A DNA stretch of 64,000 nucleotides, taken from contig CAVXZW010000007.1 in the NCBI GenBank assembly GCA_963766445.1, positions 1-64,000 on the forward strand, written 5' to 3'. The position numbers and the translations under genes are program-made. This stretch comes from JAICYJ01 sp963766445. GTDB lineage: Bacteria > Actinomycetota > Thermoleophilia > Gaiellales > JAICJC01. The notes beneath the pieces were generated by a model. It saw only the letters and a program-made list of their open reading frames with translations, was not told the origin of the DNA and did no database searches. Every line of letters begins with the position of its first letter. Position 1 is the stretch's first letter. Of this stretch, positions 17,996 to 27,394 are shown one piece after another.

Positions 17996-18900
17996 GCGTG
18001 CGGGTGGGCACCTGCTCCTGGGCGGACGAATCGCTCAGCAAGCTGTGGTACCCGCCCGGTGTCAGCTCGGCCGAGGCCCGGCTGCGCTGGTACGCGGAGC
18101 ACTTCGACACGGTCGAGGTCAACTCCAGCTACTACGCCCTGCCCACCGAGGAGATGGCGACCGCCTGGGCGCAACGCACGCCGCCAGGCTTCGTGTTCCA
18201 CGTCAAGGCGTTCGGGATGATGACCCGCCACCCGGTGCGGGTCGAGCAGCTGCCGCCCGACATGCGCTCGGAGGCGGAGTTCGACGAGCGGGGCCGGATC
18301 GACCGCCCGTCACGGGAGCTGCGAAGCGCGGTCTTCCGGCGCTTTCTGCGCGCGGTCGAGCCGCTGCGTGAGGCCGGAAAGCTGGGCGGGGTGCTGATGC
18401 AGCTGCCCCAGTACGTGGTCTTCAAGCCGTCGTCGTTCGCCTATCTGGAGTGGGCGCGGGAGCAGCTCACCGATCACCACATGCTGGTCGAGTTTCGGCA
18501 CCGCAGCTGGCTCACCGACGAGCACCGCGAGCAGACGCTGGCGTTCCTGGAGCGGCTGCCGGCCAGCTACGTGATCGTCGACGCACCGCGGGTGACGTCG
18601 GACAACGTCGCGCCCACCGTCGTCGCGCGCACGTCGGACACCGCCTACCTGCGGCTGCACGGCCGCAACGCGGCGACCTGGAACCATCGCGGCGGCGGCG
18701 CCGCGAAGCGGTTCGACCACCTCTACTCGCGGGACGAGCTGGCGGAGTGGGTGGGGCCGCTGCGGGAGCTGGCCGGCAGCGCCCGCGAGGTGTTCGCGAT
18801 GTTCAACAACAACGGCCGCAGCACCGACGTCAACGGCAATCCGTTCGCCCAGGCACCGGCCAACGCCGCGCAGCTGCTGGAGCTGCTGAAGGAGTCATAG
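17992..18900 (+). CDS. DUF72 family protein
   Basis: This 302-residue protein has the DUF72 (YecE-like) TIM-barrel pattern: 'VRVGTCSWADESL', 'YAEHFDTVEVNSSYYALP', 'FVFHVKAF', 'LMQLPQYVVFKPSSF', 'LVEFRHRSW' and terminal 'VFAMFNNNGRS'. Members have no established biochemical role. The GTG at 17992 overlaps the rhodanese stop. A second, shorter DUF72 gene lies at 29615-30346. A strong hairpin terminator ends the operon 12 bases after its stop. Confidence 0.9.
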   Translation: MSVRVGTCSWADESLSKLWYPPGVSSAEARLRWYAEHFDTVEVNSSYYALPTEEMATAWAQRTPPGFVFHVKAFGMMTRHPVRVEQLPPDMRSEAEFDERGRIDRPSRELRSAVFRRFLRAVEPLREAGKLGGVLMQLPQYVVFKPSSFAYLEWAREQLTDHHMLVEFRHRSWLTDEHREQTLAFLERLPASYVIVDAPRVTSDNVAPTVVARTSDTAYLRLHGRNAATWNHRGGGAAKRFDHLYSRDELAEWVGPLRELAGSAREVFAMFNNNGRSTDVNGNPFAQAPANAAQLLELLKES

Positions 18901-18911
18901 AAGCCGGTCGC

Positions 18912-18950
18912 GGCCGCCCGGTGAACCTGGGGAGGGCATACCGGGCGGCC
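18912..18950 (+). terminator. Hairpin terminator after the rhodanese/DUF72 operon
   Basis: A perfect 11-bp inverted repeat (GGCCGCCCGGT at 18912-18922, complement at 18940-18950) with a 17-base loop lies right after the DUF72 stop. No T-run follows. Confidence 0.65.
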
Positions 18951-19151
18951 GGAGGGAGACACGCCGGCCCGGTCAAGCCGGCGCTTGCGACTGGCGGCCA
19001 CGGTTGTCTGCGTCGTGACCATTCGAGGGGTCTGATTCCTCGGTCGCAGCTACTGTCCCACGCGTACTTTGGTGGAAGATTGGAGCGGCGGCCGGCGTCC
19101 CGGTGCGGGCCGGAAGCACGGCCGTGACGGCGGCCGTGGGCCGATGTCTGC

Positions 19152-21177
19152 TTGACTGTCTCGGTGACCGACCGGACCGTGTTGACCACCTGCCCGCGGG
19201 ATTGCTACGACGCCTGCGGCGATCCTCGTCACCGTCCGGGACGGTGCCATCAGGTCGGTGCGGGGCGACCCCGACCACCCGGTCAGCCGCGGCAAGCTCT
19301 GCCGCAAGTGCTCGATCGGATACAACGGCGTGTACCTCGATCCGCAGGCGCGGCTGACCACGCCGCTGCGCCGGGTGGGTGCCAAGGGCGAGGGCCGGTT
19401 CGAGCCGGTCAGCTGGGACGAGGCGATGGCCGAGATCGCATCGCGCTGGGGTGCGATCATCGACGAGACCGGCCCGGAGCGCGATCCTGAACGCCCACTA
19501 CACGGGCACCTGCTCGGTGATCGCCTTCGCATTCGGCTCGCGGTTCTTCCGGCGGCTGGGCGCAACCGAGGTCGACCCCGACTCGGTCTGCAACAAGGCC
19601 GGCCACGTCGCGCTCGACTACATGTACGGCAGCTCCGTGACCGGCTTCGATCCGCGGAGCGCACGGCGATGCGGAGTGCATCATGGTGTGGGGCGCGAAC
19701 CCCTCGGCCTCGGCGCCGCACGCCCACGACAACTGGCTTCCGGAGGCCCCCGGCACGGTGATCGTGATCGACTCGATCCGCACGCCGACGGCGCAGCAGG
19801 CCGACCTGCACCTGCAGCCGTTCCCCGGCAGCGACGCCGCCCTGGCGTTCGCGATGCTGCACGTGATCGTGCGCGACGGGCTGGCCGACCGGGAGCTGCT
19901 CGAGCAGCATGCGATCGGGTGGGACGAGCTGGAGCCCCAGCTCGAGGCGTTCACGCCGGAGTGGGCGGAGCCGGTCACCGGCGTGCCGGCGCAGCTGATC
20001 GAGCGGGCGGCCGCGATCTACGGTCGCGGGCCCTCGCTGCTCTGGATCGGTCAGGGCCTGCAGCGCCAGTCGACCGGCGGCAACGTGATGCGGGCGGTGG
20101 CGCTGCTGCCGGCCGTGAGCGGCAACCTGGCCAAGCCCGGGGCCGGGTTCCTGTACCTGAACGATCGCCTCGAGATCGACGAGGACTGGCTGGCGGCGCC
20201 GCAGCTGGGCGATCCGCCGGAGCCGATCAGCCACATGGACCTGGCCGCACGCCTCGAGGATCCGGCGCGCAGCCGCAGCCTGTTCTGCTGGAACATCAAC
20301 ATCGCCGCGTCCAACCCCGAGCAGACCAGGCTGCTGGCCGCGCTCGGCCGTGAGGATCTGTTCACGGTGGTGGTCGACCTGTTCGCGACGGACACGGGCG
20401 ACTACGCCGACCTGCTGCTGCCGGCGGCCAGCTTCCTGGAGTTCGACGACCTCGTCTCGTCGTACTTCGATCTGTCGTTGTCGGCACAGGTGAAGGCGGT
20501 CGACCCGGTCGGCGAGGCGCTGCCGAACCAGGAGATCTTCCGCCGGCTGGCGACCGCGATGGGCTTCACCGAGCCGGAGCTGCACGCCGGCGACCGCGAG
20601 ATGATCGACGCGATGCTGGCCCAGTCCGGCGTGATCGAGAGCTTCGAGCAGCTGGCGGCGGTGGGCACGGTGCCGCTGGCGGCGGAGCCGGTGGTGCAGT
20701 TCGCCGACCTCGAGTTCGAGACGGCCAGCGGCCGCATCGAGATCGCGTCCGCCGCGGCCGAGGCGGACGGCCATCCCGCGGCTGCCGCAGCCATGGAGCG
20801 ATCCACGGCCGGCCGCCGGCCGCCTGCGGCTGCTGTCGCCGGCGTCGCCATGGCTGATGAACGACAGCTTCGCGAACGACCGCAAGATCACGAGGCGGAT
20901 CGGCCGTCCCAGCGTGACGCTGCACCCGGCCGACGCCGCCAGCCGCGGACTCGGCGAGGGCGACATGGCGCGGCTGTCGAACGCATCGGGCACGCTCGAG
21001 CTGGCGGTGACGGTGTCGGACATCGTGCCGCAGGGGGTGGCCTACTCGCCCAAGGGCCGGTGGCTGAAGCGGGAGCAGCAGCAGGCGAACGTGAACGTCC
21101 TGAACGACGGCCGCAAGGCGGACTTCGGCGCCAGCACGTCGGTGCACGGGGTCGAGGTCACCGTTGAACGGGTTTAG
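19152..21177 (+). CDS. Molybdopterin oxidoreductase (formate dehydrogenase/DMSO reductase superfamily), four frameshifts
   Basis: The N-terminal [4Fe-4S] motif C-P-R-D-C-Y-D-A-C with a later CRKC is followed by 'VSWDEAMAEIASRWGAIID', 'YTGTCSVIAFAFGSRFFRRL', 'IMVWGANPSASAPHAHDNW', 'LPAVSGNLAKPGAGFLYLND' and a C-terminal Moco-binding part ('VTLHPADAASRGLGEGDMAR'). Repaired length is about 670 residues. Frame changes fall near 19211, 19473, 19655 and 20805, all within conserved blocks and all of the one-base-insertion type. Short CxxxC-class enzymes of this type are oxidoreductases of uncertain substrate, and no subunit genes for electron transfer adjoin. The start is TTG 19152 or GTG 19164; neither has a clear ribosome-binding site. 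Confidence 0.82.
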
Positions 21178-21226
21178 GGTGTCGGCGGGGAAGAACCGGT
21201 CGGGTTCGCGCGTCTTGACCCTGTAG

Positions 21227-21298
21227 CCACCACCGGCCCGCGCACTCGCTTCTCCCAGACTGTCCAAGCGAAATGCGGCTCCTGCGGGCCGGTGGTGG
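21227..21298 (+). promoter_or_regulatory. Long stem-loop between the molybdoenzyme and antiporter genes
   Basis: A perfect 15-bp inverted repeat (CCACCACCGGCCCGC at 21227-21241, complement at 21284-21298) encloses a 42-base loop. It lies 50 bases after the molybdoenzyme stop and about 90 bases before the antiporter GTG. It may be a terminator or a structured leader. The loop is unusually long for a simple terminator, and no known riboswitch consensus was recognised. Confidence 0.5.
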
Positions 21299-21389
21299 AT
21301 ATAGTGCGCGTACGCGATGAGGCTCGCGTCTAACCGCCCTCGGGCTGATGGCTTCTACTCCTTGTAGAACCACGTCCTGGAGGTGAGCG

Positions 21390-22574
21390 GTGAGCGAGTT
21401 GGCGTTGGCCGCACTGCTGGCGGTCACGATTCTTCTGGCCAGCATGGTGTCGATCGAGATCGGGCTCTCGGTCGCGCTGATCGAGCTGGCGGCGGGCGTC
21501 GCGGTCGGGAACCTGTTCACGGTCACCGTCCCCGACTGGCTGTCGTTCGTGGGGACGTTCGCCGGTGTGATGCTGACGTTCCTGGCCGGAGCGGAGGTGG
21601 ACGTGCCGCAGTTCCGGCGCGAGTGGCAGGCGAGCATCTCGATCGGCGCCGTCTCGTTTGCCGCGCCGTTCGTGGTTGCGCTGGGCGCGTGCTACTGGCT
21701 GGCCGGGTGGAACCGGGACCAGGCCGAGATCGGCGGGCTGGCGCTCTCGACCACGAGCCTGGCCGTGGTCTACGCGGTGCTGGTCGAGACCGGCCTCAAC
21801 CGCTCCGTGGTCGGCAAGCGCATCATGTCGGCCACGTTCGTGACCGACATCCTCACGGTGATCGGCCTGTCGGTGCTGTTCATCACGCCGAACATCTGGG
21901 TGATCCCGTTCGCCGCGGTCTCGGTCGCATTCATCTGGGGCCTGCCCAAGATGTCGCCGTGGTTCTTCGGGCGTTACGGCGATCGCGTGATCGAGCCCGA
22001 GATCAAGCTCGTGTTCGCGGCCCTCTTCATCCTGATGTACCTCGGCACGAAGGCCGACAGCCAGGCGGTGCTGCCCGCGTTCGTACTGGGCCTGGCGATG
22101 AGCGCCCACTACGCGGAGCACCGCAAGGAGCAGGAGCGGCTGCGGGTGGTCGCGTTCGCGTTCCTGACGCCGTTCTTCTTCATCAAGGGAGGACTGAACG
22201 TGTCGCTGTCCGCCGTGTGGGCGAACCTCGGGGTGCTGGCGCTGCTCTGTATCGCGAAGATCGTGCCCAAGATCGGCGGGGTGTATCCGCTCGCGCGGAA
22301 GTACACCAGCCCGCATGCGGCGTTCACGACGCTGCTGATGTCGACCGGTCTCACCTTCGGGACGATCACCTCGCTGTACGGCCTGCAGGCGGGCATCATC
22401 GACCGCACCCAGTTCTCGCTGCTCGTGACCGTGGTCGTGCTGTCCGCGATCATCCCGACCGCGATCGCCCAGCGCCTCTTCACTCCCAGCAGGGGCGAGA
22501 TCGCCGCCGCGGCCGATCCGGCGGAGCGCGGCAGCCCCAGCCCGCCGCGCGAGCCTGCGGCTGACGTTATCTGA
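21390..22574 (+). CDS. Cation/proton antiporter (CPA2-type, Na+/H+ exchanger family)
   Basis: This 394-residue integral membrane protein has about 11-12 hydrophobic segments from residue 1 to 365. It shows CPA2 features: 'FLAGAEVD' in an early helix, 'LSTTSLAVVYAVLVETG' and the helix 'IMSATFVTDILTVIGL', whose FVTD carries the D of the ion-binding crossover helix. It should exchange Na+ or K+ for H+ across the cytoplasmic membrane. The GTG start at 21390 has GGAGGTG upstream. It is preceded by a long stem-loop. The last eight bases overlap the end of the convergent small gene at 22567. Confidence 0.9.
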   Translation: MSELALAALLAVTILLASMVSIEIGLSVALIELAAGVAVGNLFTVTVPDWLSFVGTFAGVMLTFLAGAEVDVPQFRREWQASISIGAVSFAAPFVVALGACYWLAGWNRDQAEIGGLALSTTSLAVVYAVLVETGLNRSVVGKRIMSATFVTDILTVIGLSVLFITPNIWVIPFAAVSVAFIWGLPKMSPWFFGRYGDRVIEPEIKLVFAALFILMYLGTKADSQAVLPAFVLGLAMSAHYAEHRKEQERLRVVAFAFLTPFFFIKGGLNVSLSAVWANLGVLALLCIAKIVPKIGGVYPLARKYTSPHAAFTTLLMSTGLTFGTITSLYGLQAGIIDRTQFSLLVTVVVLSAIIPTAIAQRLFTPSRGEIAAAADPAERGSPSPPREPAADVI

Positions 22575-22794
22575 TAGGTGCTGTGGGCCCGGGTTGGACG
22601 GGCATGCCGACCGGGCGGGCGAGTCTCCCGCCGACGACCTTGCAGACTTCGATCGGCTGCTGGTAGAAGCCGGCAAGCTTCGCTGCGCGTTGGAATGCGA
22701 GCCGCTCGTCGGCGATCTCGTCGCCGTAGACGTTGTCCGGGCGGCCTGGGTCGCGGAGCCGATACCAGGTCAGGTGCTTCGTGAGCTCCTTCAT
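22567..22794 (-). CDS. Small hypothetical protein
   Basis: This 75-residue ORF begins MKELTKHLTWYRLRDPGRPD and includes 'KLAGFYQQPIEVCKVVGGRL'. It is less alanine/arginine-rich than shadow ORFs and its composition looks like a real small cytosolic protein. It converges on the antiporter with an eight-base overlap. No family is recognised. Confidence 0.5.
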   Translation of the reverse strand: MKELTKHLTWYRLRDPGRPDNVYGDEIADERLAFQRAAKLAGFYQQPIEVCKVVGGRLARPVGMPVQPGPTAPIR

Positions 22795-23111
22795 AGCGCA
22801 AACGTTTCACACGCGCATGTGGAAATCGTGAAGATTCTGACGAGCGACGCGACCGGTTACTCGACCGAGCCGCCGGAGAGCGGTAACAACTCGAAGATCC
22901 TCCTGGTCGGAGAAGAAGTCCATGGCCGGGTCGCAGATCGCACCGCACCCGGAACCGGTGCCGCGACGCGGAGTAAGCTAGGCCGCACCTGCCCGCTAGC
23001 CCTTGGAGTTTCGATGGCCGGCTCGTTCAACCCGCGGACCAAACGATGTCGGCCTCGCCGGAGCCGCACGAGCAGACGGGCGAGGCCAACGGCCAGTAAC
23101 TCCACTGGGGG
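22795..23111. other. Intergenic region upstream of the putative glycoside hydrolase
   Basis: About 315 bases, more AT-rich in the first half (around 22798-22840) than the flanks. It should hold the promoters of the two divergent genes. Overlapping ORFs on both strands have no recognisable domain. No repeat or RNA was identified. Confidence 0.4.
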
Positions 23112-24212
23112 ATGACTGACTTGATCAAGTCCGGCGACGGGCGCGTGCATCTGGCATTGGTCGGCCACATGCCCTACCCGAAAACAGCGACGCTGTCCTC
23201 AGAAGCGGCGACGGAGATCGGCAACGCCTACGACCTGATCTCCGCGAACCCCGACACCTTCCAAGGCCACGACGCCGAGGTCGAGGCGGGCGGGTCGCAG
23301 ATGATCCTGTACACGAAGGCGGCGGCGGTCAAGAACGCGGGACTGCCTGAGGCAACGTATGCGCACCGCGCCGGCGGGACGATGAGCAAGGCCGACCGCA
23401 AGTACGACCCGAGGTGGAAAGTCTTCACGGCGCAGGCGGGATCCGACGCCTGGCGGACGTTCCACTTGGGCCAGCTACGCGCCGGACCGTCGTGGGCGCA
23501 GGGCTACTTTGCCGACGCGGTCGTGATGTCCTACTCGCAGGGCGGCGCCAAGCCCGGGAAGCCGCCGTCGTTCGCCTCGGAGTACACGCTGGAGGAGTGG
23601 CTGGCGTTGATGTCCGCCGACCTGGATTACTTTGCGCAGCAGACCGGCAAGCCGCCGCTGGCGATCAACGGGTTGCGGGCGCAGACGCTGGCAGCCCTGT
23701 CCCCGCGTATTGGCATGATAGAGAACGCGTGGGGGTCGCAAGGGGGTGTCCTGCCCAGCGCGGACCACTGGGTGACGAGGATGGACATGCTCGCCCAAGC
23801 CCAAAAGCAACAGTGGGTTCCGTGGGCCTTCGTCAAGCTGCTCGACATGAGCGCGAGCCTCTGGGATCGGTGGCGGAGAATGGCCGCGCCGTCGGCGCTG
23901 ATCGCGGACGCGGGGTCGCTCCTGCTCGGGTTCGGCGGGTCGGAGGGCAGCCCGCCCGCGTGGGTGACGAACGAACACCGGCAGGTGTGCTGGACGCCGA
24001 ACATCGGCAAGCCGACCTCGGCGCCGTGGCCGATCAATGCCCACGCGGACGGCACGTACCGGCGGACGTTTGAGCGGGGCCTTGTCGTCTACAACCCTGG
24101 CACGAACGGCGTGAGTCTGAGCCGATCCGCGGGAGCGCAGACGTTCCCGGTCGGGCCGCAGGAGGGGATCATTCTGCGCCACACCGCGCAGGGCTGGGTG
24201 TTGGTGGCATGA
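23112..24212 (+). CDS. Putative glycoside hydrolase (GHL15-like), uncertain
   Basis: This intact 366-residue protein begins MTDLIKSGDGRVHLALVGHM. It reads like a TIM-barrel hydrolase of the uncharacterised GHL15 type: 'IGNAYDLISANPDTFQGH' near the start, 'GYFADAVVMSYSQG', 'PRIGMIENAWGSQG' with an acidic residue at the end of a strand, 'LIADAGSLLLGFGG', and a C-terminal beta part 'FERGLVVYNPGTNGVSL'. No signal peptide is seen at this start, so it may be cytoplasmic or the true start may lie upstream across a frameshift. The family call is from memory of motifs only. Confidence 0.5.
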   Translation: MTDLIKSGDGRVHLALVGHMPYPKTATLSSEAATEIGNAYDLISANPDTFQGHDAEVEAGGSQMILYTKAAAVKNAGLPEATYAHRAGGTMSKADRKYDPRWKVFTAQAGSDAWRTFHLGQLRAGPSWAQGYFADAVVMSYSQGGAKPGKPPSFASEYTLEEWLALMSADLDYFAQQTGKPPLAINGLRAQTLAALSPRIGMIENAWGSQGGVLPSADHWVTRMDMLAQAQKQQWVPWAFVKLLDMSASLWDRWRRMAAPSALIADAGSLLLGFGGSEGSPPAWVTNEHRQVCWTPNIGKPTSAPWPINAHADGTYRRTFERGLVVYNPGTNGVSLSRSAGAQTFPVGPQEGIILRHTAQGWVLVA

Positions 24213-24243
24213 GTTCGCGACCGAATCCGCTGACCTCTCCGTC

Positions 24244-24911
24244 TTAGCGAGTAAACAGCTTCCAATGCCCCCTCGGAAATGACCTCGACGGTGCCGTCGG
24301 CCACTTTGATGGCGGTCTCATCATCGATCGCATACGCGGGACCTGGGATGCCGGCGGTCCATGTCTCTCCGTCGGCCATGGTGTTCTCCGGCAGGAGTTC
24401 GTGATCCAGGTGCGGGAAGATCGAGAAGTCGACGATCCCCAGTGCGCTGTCGTCCCCGACCAGCGGCTTCCAGCCCACGAAGTCCTCCCCGATACGGGGG
24501 GTCATCACCATGCTCCCGGCGCTCAGCCCCACCCAGACCGTCGCGCAGCGACGGCAAGAGGTCTGCCATCCGGACTGCCGCATTCCAGTGGCACAGGTAC
24601 AGGGCGTCGCCGCCATTCACCAGCAGGACGTCTGTCTCCTGGACCCAGGAGACCCAGCGTTCCTTGTCGATGCTGGGTAGCGCGGTGAGCTCCAGCACTC
24701 CCAAGGACTTCCAACCCAGCTCGCACATGGGGGTGGTGGCTTGTCCGGTGATGAACCGCCATGCCCCACCAGGACTGCCCTGGGGGTGCCCGTACCCGGC
24801 AGTGGGGATACAAAGCGCGTTGGAGTCGGCGATCGGTTTGCCCAGGAGGTCGACCAGGGCTTCGTGGATGCTCGCGTTCTTGATACCAGCGGACGTGAGA
24901 AGAAGCTTCAT
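24244..24911 (-). CDS. Peptidase S51 (dipeptidase E-like), two frameshifts
   Basis: It starts at ATG 24911 (MKLLLTSAGIKNASIHEALV). 'VLLVNGGDALYLCHWNA' precedes the nucleophile elbow 'VGLSAGSMVM' (G-x-S-A-G-S, catalytic Ser), then 'FVGWKPLVGDDSALGIVDF' and 'FPHLDHELLPENT'. Family enzymes cleave N-terminal Asp dipeptides or related substrates. One frame change is near 24535. A second (GGGGG for GGGG at about 24264-24268) hides the natural ending EGHWKLFTR with TAA at 24244-24246. It converges with the putative glycoside hydrolase. Confidence 0.78.
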
Positions 24912-25333
24912 CGAGTACCCCCATCGTGAGGTGGTTCCAGCCCACGTTAGACCGTTCGAGCCGCCAATGCTCATCGATCGCCGTGGTGGCGTTGCCGCGC
25001 AGCTCCGAGCCCGGCATCAAGCCGCGGGAGGATATCGCCAGACCACAGGTGTCGCCCTTCAGAGTTCAGGGCAGAACCAGCGAGTCTCTTCGCGACGCGC
25101 TGCGAGCGGACGTTGTCGGGCGCTATCAGAGACACCAGCCGATCGTCGGGTCGTCACTGCGTTGACGTCGCCGCCGCGGGGCCAGCCGGTGGGGCAAACT
25201 GCCCGTCATCGTCCTCGCCCCTGGCGGAGAGCCGGGCAGGCACCGGGGTAGGCACGGGCGCGCCCCTCCGGCATTCCTGTCACACGCGACCCGCTTAACC
25301 ATGCGGGCTGGCGCGTAGCCAAGCTGCGGCGAG
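24912..25333. other. Intergenic region, nothing recognised
   Basis: About 420 bases lie between the S51 peptidase start and tRNA-Glu. ORFs crossing it have shadow-like composition. No terminator, repeat or attachment site could be made out next to the tRNA. Confidence 0.4.
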
Positions 25334-25406
25334 TACCCCCAACGGGATTCGAACCCGTGTTGCCGCCTTGAAAGGGCGGAGGCCTAGGCCGCTAGCCGAT
25401 GGGGGC
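25334..25406 (-). tRNA. tRNA-Glu (TTC)
   Basis: Read leftward, acceptor GCCCCCA pairs with TGGGGGT, anticodon stem CCGCC/GGCGG holds loop CTTTCAA (anticodon TTC, Glu), and the T arm is CGGGTTCGAATCCCG. No CCA is encoded. Confidence 0.95.
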
Positions 25407-25447
25407 GCGGCTCGCAGGATACGCGAGCCTGGCACCGCTGCGGATGG

Positions 25448-25633
25448 TCAGGCCGCGGGGAGGGAGCCCGACGCGGCGCGAGCCAGCATCGCCTGGAGCT
25501 GCTCCCAGGCCGCCTCTTCAACCGCGGAGTACTCCTCCGGGTCGGCATGTCGGATTGTGTCGAGATAGCGCTGCCAGGCCACCTCCGGGGGGACCGGGAA
25601 GTACCTCAGCGTGTCGAGCGTCTTTGGGTTCAT
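25448..25633 (-). CDS. Small hypothetical protein (61 aa)
   Basis: Starts at ATG 25633 with GGAGG five bases upstream, which beats the in-frame ATG at 25645. The sequence (MNPKTLDTLRYFPVPPEVAW, then 'RYLDTIRHADPEEYSAVEEA') is acidic and helical with no signal or membrane segment. It sits between tRNA-Glu and tRNA-Lys. No family is recognised, but the ribosome-binding site and the composition support a real gene. Confidence 0.6.
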   Translation of the reverse strand: MNPKTLDTLRYFPVPPEVAWQRYLDTIRHADPEEYSAVEEAAWEQLQAMLARAASGSLPAA

Positions 25634-25724
25634 GGTTGCCTCCACTCGATACTACGGACGGGAGCGACCGTCGGTTCCCGTGCCGCGGCACGGCGGTGGC
25701 GGGCCGGGCCGTACAATCGCCGTG

Positions 25725-25797
25725 GGGCCGTTAGCTCAGCTGGTAGAGCAGGGGGCTTTTAATCCCAAGGTCGCAGGTTCGATCCCTGCACGGCCCA
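25725..25797 (+). tRNA. tRNA-Lys (TTT)
   Basis: Acceptor GGGCCGT pairs with ACGGCCC, D arm GCTCAGCTGGTAGAGC, anticodon loop CTTTTAA (anticodon TTT, Lys), T arm CAGGTTCGATCCCTG. The anticodon stem has a G-U pair and one apparent G-A mismatch at its outer end. No CCA is encoded. Confidence 0.92.
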
Positions 25798-25815
25798 TCA
25801 CGCGCCGCCCGCGGG

Positions 25816-27246
25816 CTAGGGACAGTCGGCGCCGGCGCAGGTCCTGGCGGCCGCCAGCTGCCGATGCAAGGCGGCGATGCGCGGGCTCACCTGGCCCTGC
25901 GTTGCGGCGATCGTGCTGTGCAGCTCCCACGGATCGCGGGTGAGGTCGTAGTACTCGCGAAACGTGACGGCACCGCTTGCGGCGTAGTACTCGATGTACT
26001 GCCAGGTCGGTGACCGCAGCGATGCCCAGGTCGGCTGCCAGGCCCGCCTGTTGTCGCCGGGTTCGTGCCACTGCTCCAGCAGCACCTGCTGGTGGTGCAT
26101 GGTGTCGTCGAAGATGTTCCGGCCGTCGAACAGCGGGGCGGGCGACGGAGTCACGCCGGCCGCGTTGAGCAGGGTGGGCGCCAGGTCGACGTTGGTGACC
26201 GGCCGCTTCCACACGGAACCGGCGGGGATGTGGCCGCTCCAGCGGATCATGGCGGGCACCTTCACCGACTCCGTGTAGGGCAGCCGCTTGCCGTACAGCT
26301 GATGCGCCCGAAACAGGAAACCGTTGTCGGACAGAAACACGATGATGGTGTTCTGGAGCTCGTTCTGCGACTTCAGCTGCGCGATCACCCGCCCCACGAT
26401 GTCGTCGGCCTGTCGCAGCATCCGCAGCTGCGCCAGCCAGGTCTTCGCCGGGAACCCGTACTTCGCATGCTCTGGGTAGCCGGGCCACTTGTCCGAGATG
26501 TTCCGCTCGCGCTCCGAGGGGGTCGGCTGGCGTACGCGCAGGGGAAGGTGCTTGTAGGGCGTCATGGGCGTGTAGGGGCCGTGCGGGACGGTCAGCGCCA
26601 GGTACCCGAACCACGGCTGCTGGTCGGATGACTCGGTATCCGCGAGGTACCTGAGCGCCTGGTGCTCGATCAGCGGGTCGGCGTAGCGGGGGTAGTTGAA
26701 GAACTTGCCGTCCTGGTTGAAGTTCAGGCGGAGGTGCCTCCCGCCCCTGGTGACGGTGAACCGATCCCAGTCGGGAGGTTTGGGGCTACCCGGCGTGTAC
26801 TGCCATCCATTCAGGAACTTGCCGCTGATCCAGGTCTGGTAACCCGCCTGGTGCAGGTAGTGCTGCAGCGTCGTGTTCATGTCGAGATGGAAGGTCGGCT
26901 CGCTGTTGCCCGTGACGTGGTTGTTGTGGTTCAGCTGACCGGTCATGATCGACGACCGCGACGGGCAGCAGAGCGGGTCCGTGATGTAGAAGTTCGTGTA
27001 CCGGCGCCCCTGATCGGCGATGTAGCGCAGGGTGTTGGGCATCACCTGCTTGGACATGGTGCCGATGCTCTGGTCGTCCGTGAGGATGATCAGGATGTTC
27101 GGCCGTCCGGCCGGCCGCCTGTGCGCCGTCGACTTGTTGCCCACGACCAGCAGCCCTACCGCCAGCGCGACGGCGACCAGCGCGACGTAGATCAGTGGAC
27201 GGCGCTGTCGCCGCACGGGTGCTCCCTCGGTAGGACGGTGGTCCAC
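25816..27246 (-). CDS. Membrane-anchored sulfatase (arylsulfatase family)
   Basis: This intact 476-residue protein has one N-terminal transmembrane helix (about residues 17-36, LIYVALVAVALAVGLLVVG) and an outward sulfatase domain. It has the metal-binding 'ILIILTDDQS' and the sulfatase signature C93-C-P-S-R97 ('LCCPSRSSIMTGQ'), whose first Cys would be converted to formylglycine. 'TWISGKFLNGW' and 'IIVFLSDNGFLF' carry further conserved residues. It should hydrolyse sulfate esters outside the cell. A formylglycine-generating enzyme is needed and is not in this window. It is divergent from the ferritin-like gene. Confidence 0.92.
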   Translation of the reverse strand: MDHRPTEGAPVRRQRRPLIYVALVAVALAVGLLVVGNKSTAHRRPAGRPNILIILTDDQSIGTMSKQVMPNTLRYIADQGRRYTNFYITDPLCCPSRSSIMTGQLNHNNHVTGNSEPTFHLDMNTTLQHYLHQAGYQTWISGKFLNGWQYTPGSPKPPDWDRFTVTRGGRHLRLNFNQDGKFFNYPRYADPLIEHQALRYLADTESSDQQPWFGYLALTVPHGPYTPMTPYKHLPLRVRQPTPSERERNISDKWPGYPEHAKYGFPAKTWLAQLRMLRQADDIVGRVIAQLKSQNELQNTIIVFLSDNGFLFRAHQLYGKRLPYTESVKVPAMIRWSGHIPAGSVWKRPVTNVDLAPTLLNAAGVTPSPAPLFDGRNIFDDTMHHQQVLLEQWHEPGDNRRAWQPTWASLRSPTWQYIEYYAASGAVTFREYYDLTRDPWELHSTIAATQGQVSPRIAALHRQLAAARTCAGADCP

Positions 27247-27394
27247 GAAGCATGCACCATGGCCGGACCATACACGCCGGTCGGGTCGAGGGAACCGCCC
27301 GCGGGAGCGCTGGAAGAACCGATCCGGCGCGATCTGCGAATGGGCTTTCGAAACCGGCGGCCTGGCCGCCAGCAGCCCTCAGAAAGGGGTCACG

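Noticed and set aside
19050..21023. A 657-codon ORF antisense to the molybdoenzyme
   Set aside because: Shadow composition and no motif, while the plus strand carries clear Fe-S and molybdopterin motifs.
22567..25406. Genomic island integrated at tRNA-Glu
   Set aside because: The genes between the antiporter and the tRNA are poorly known, but no integrase, transposase or direct repeat of the tRNA 3' end was seen.
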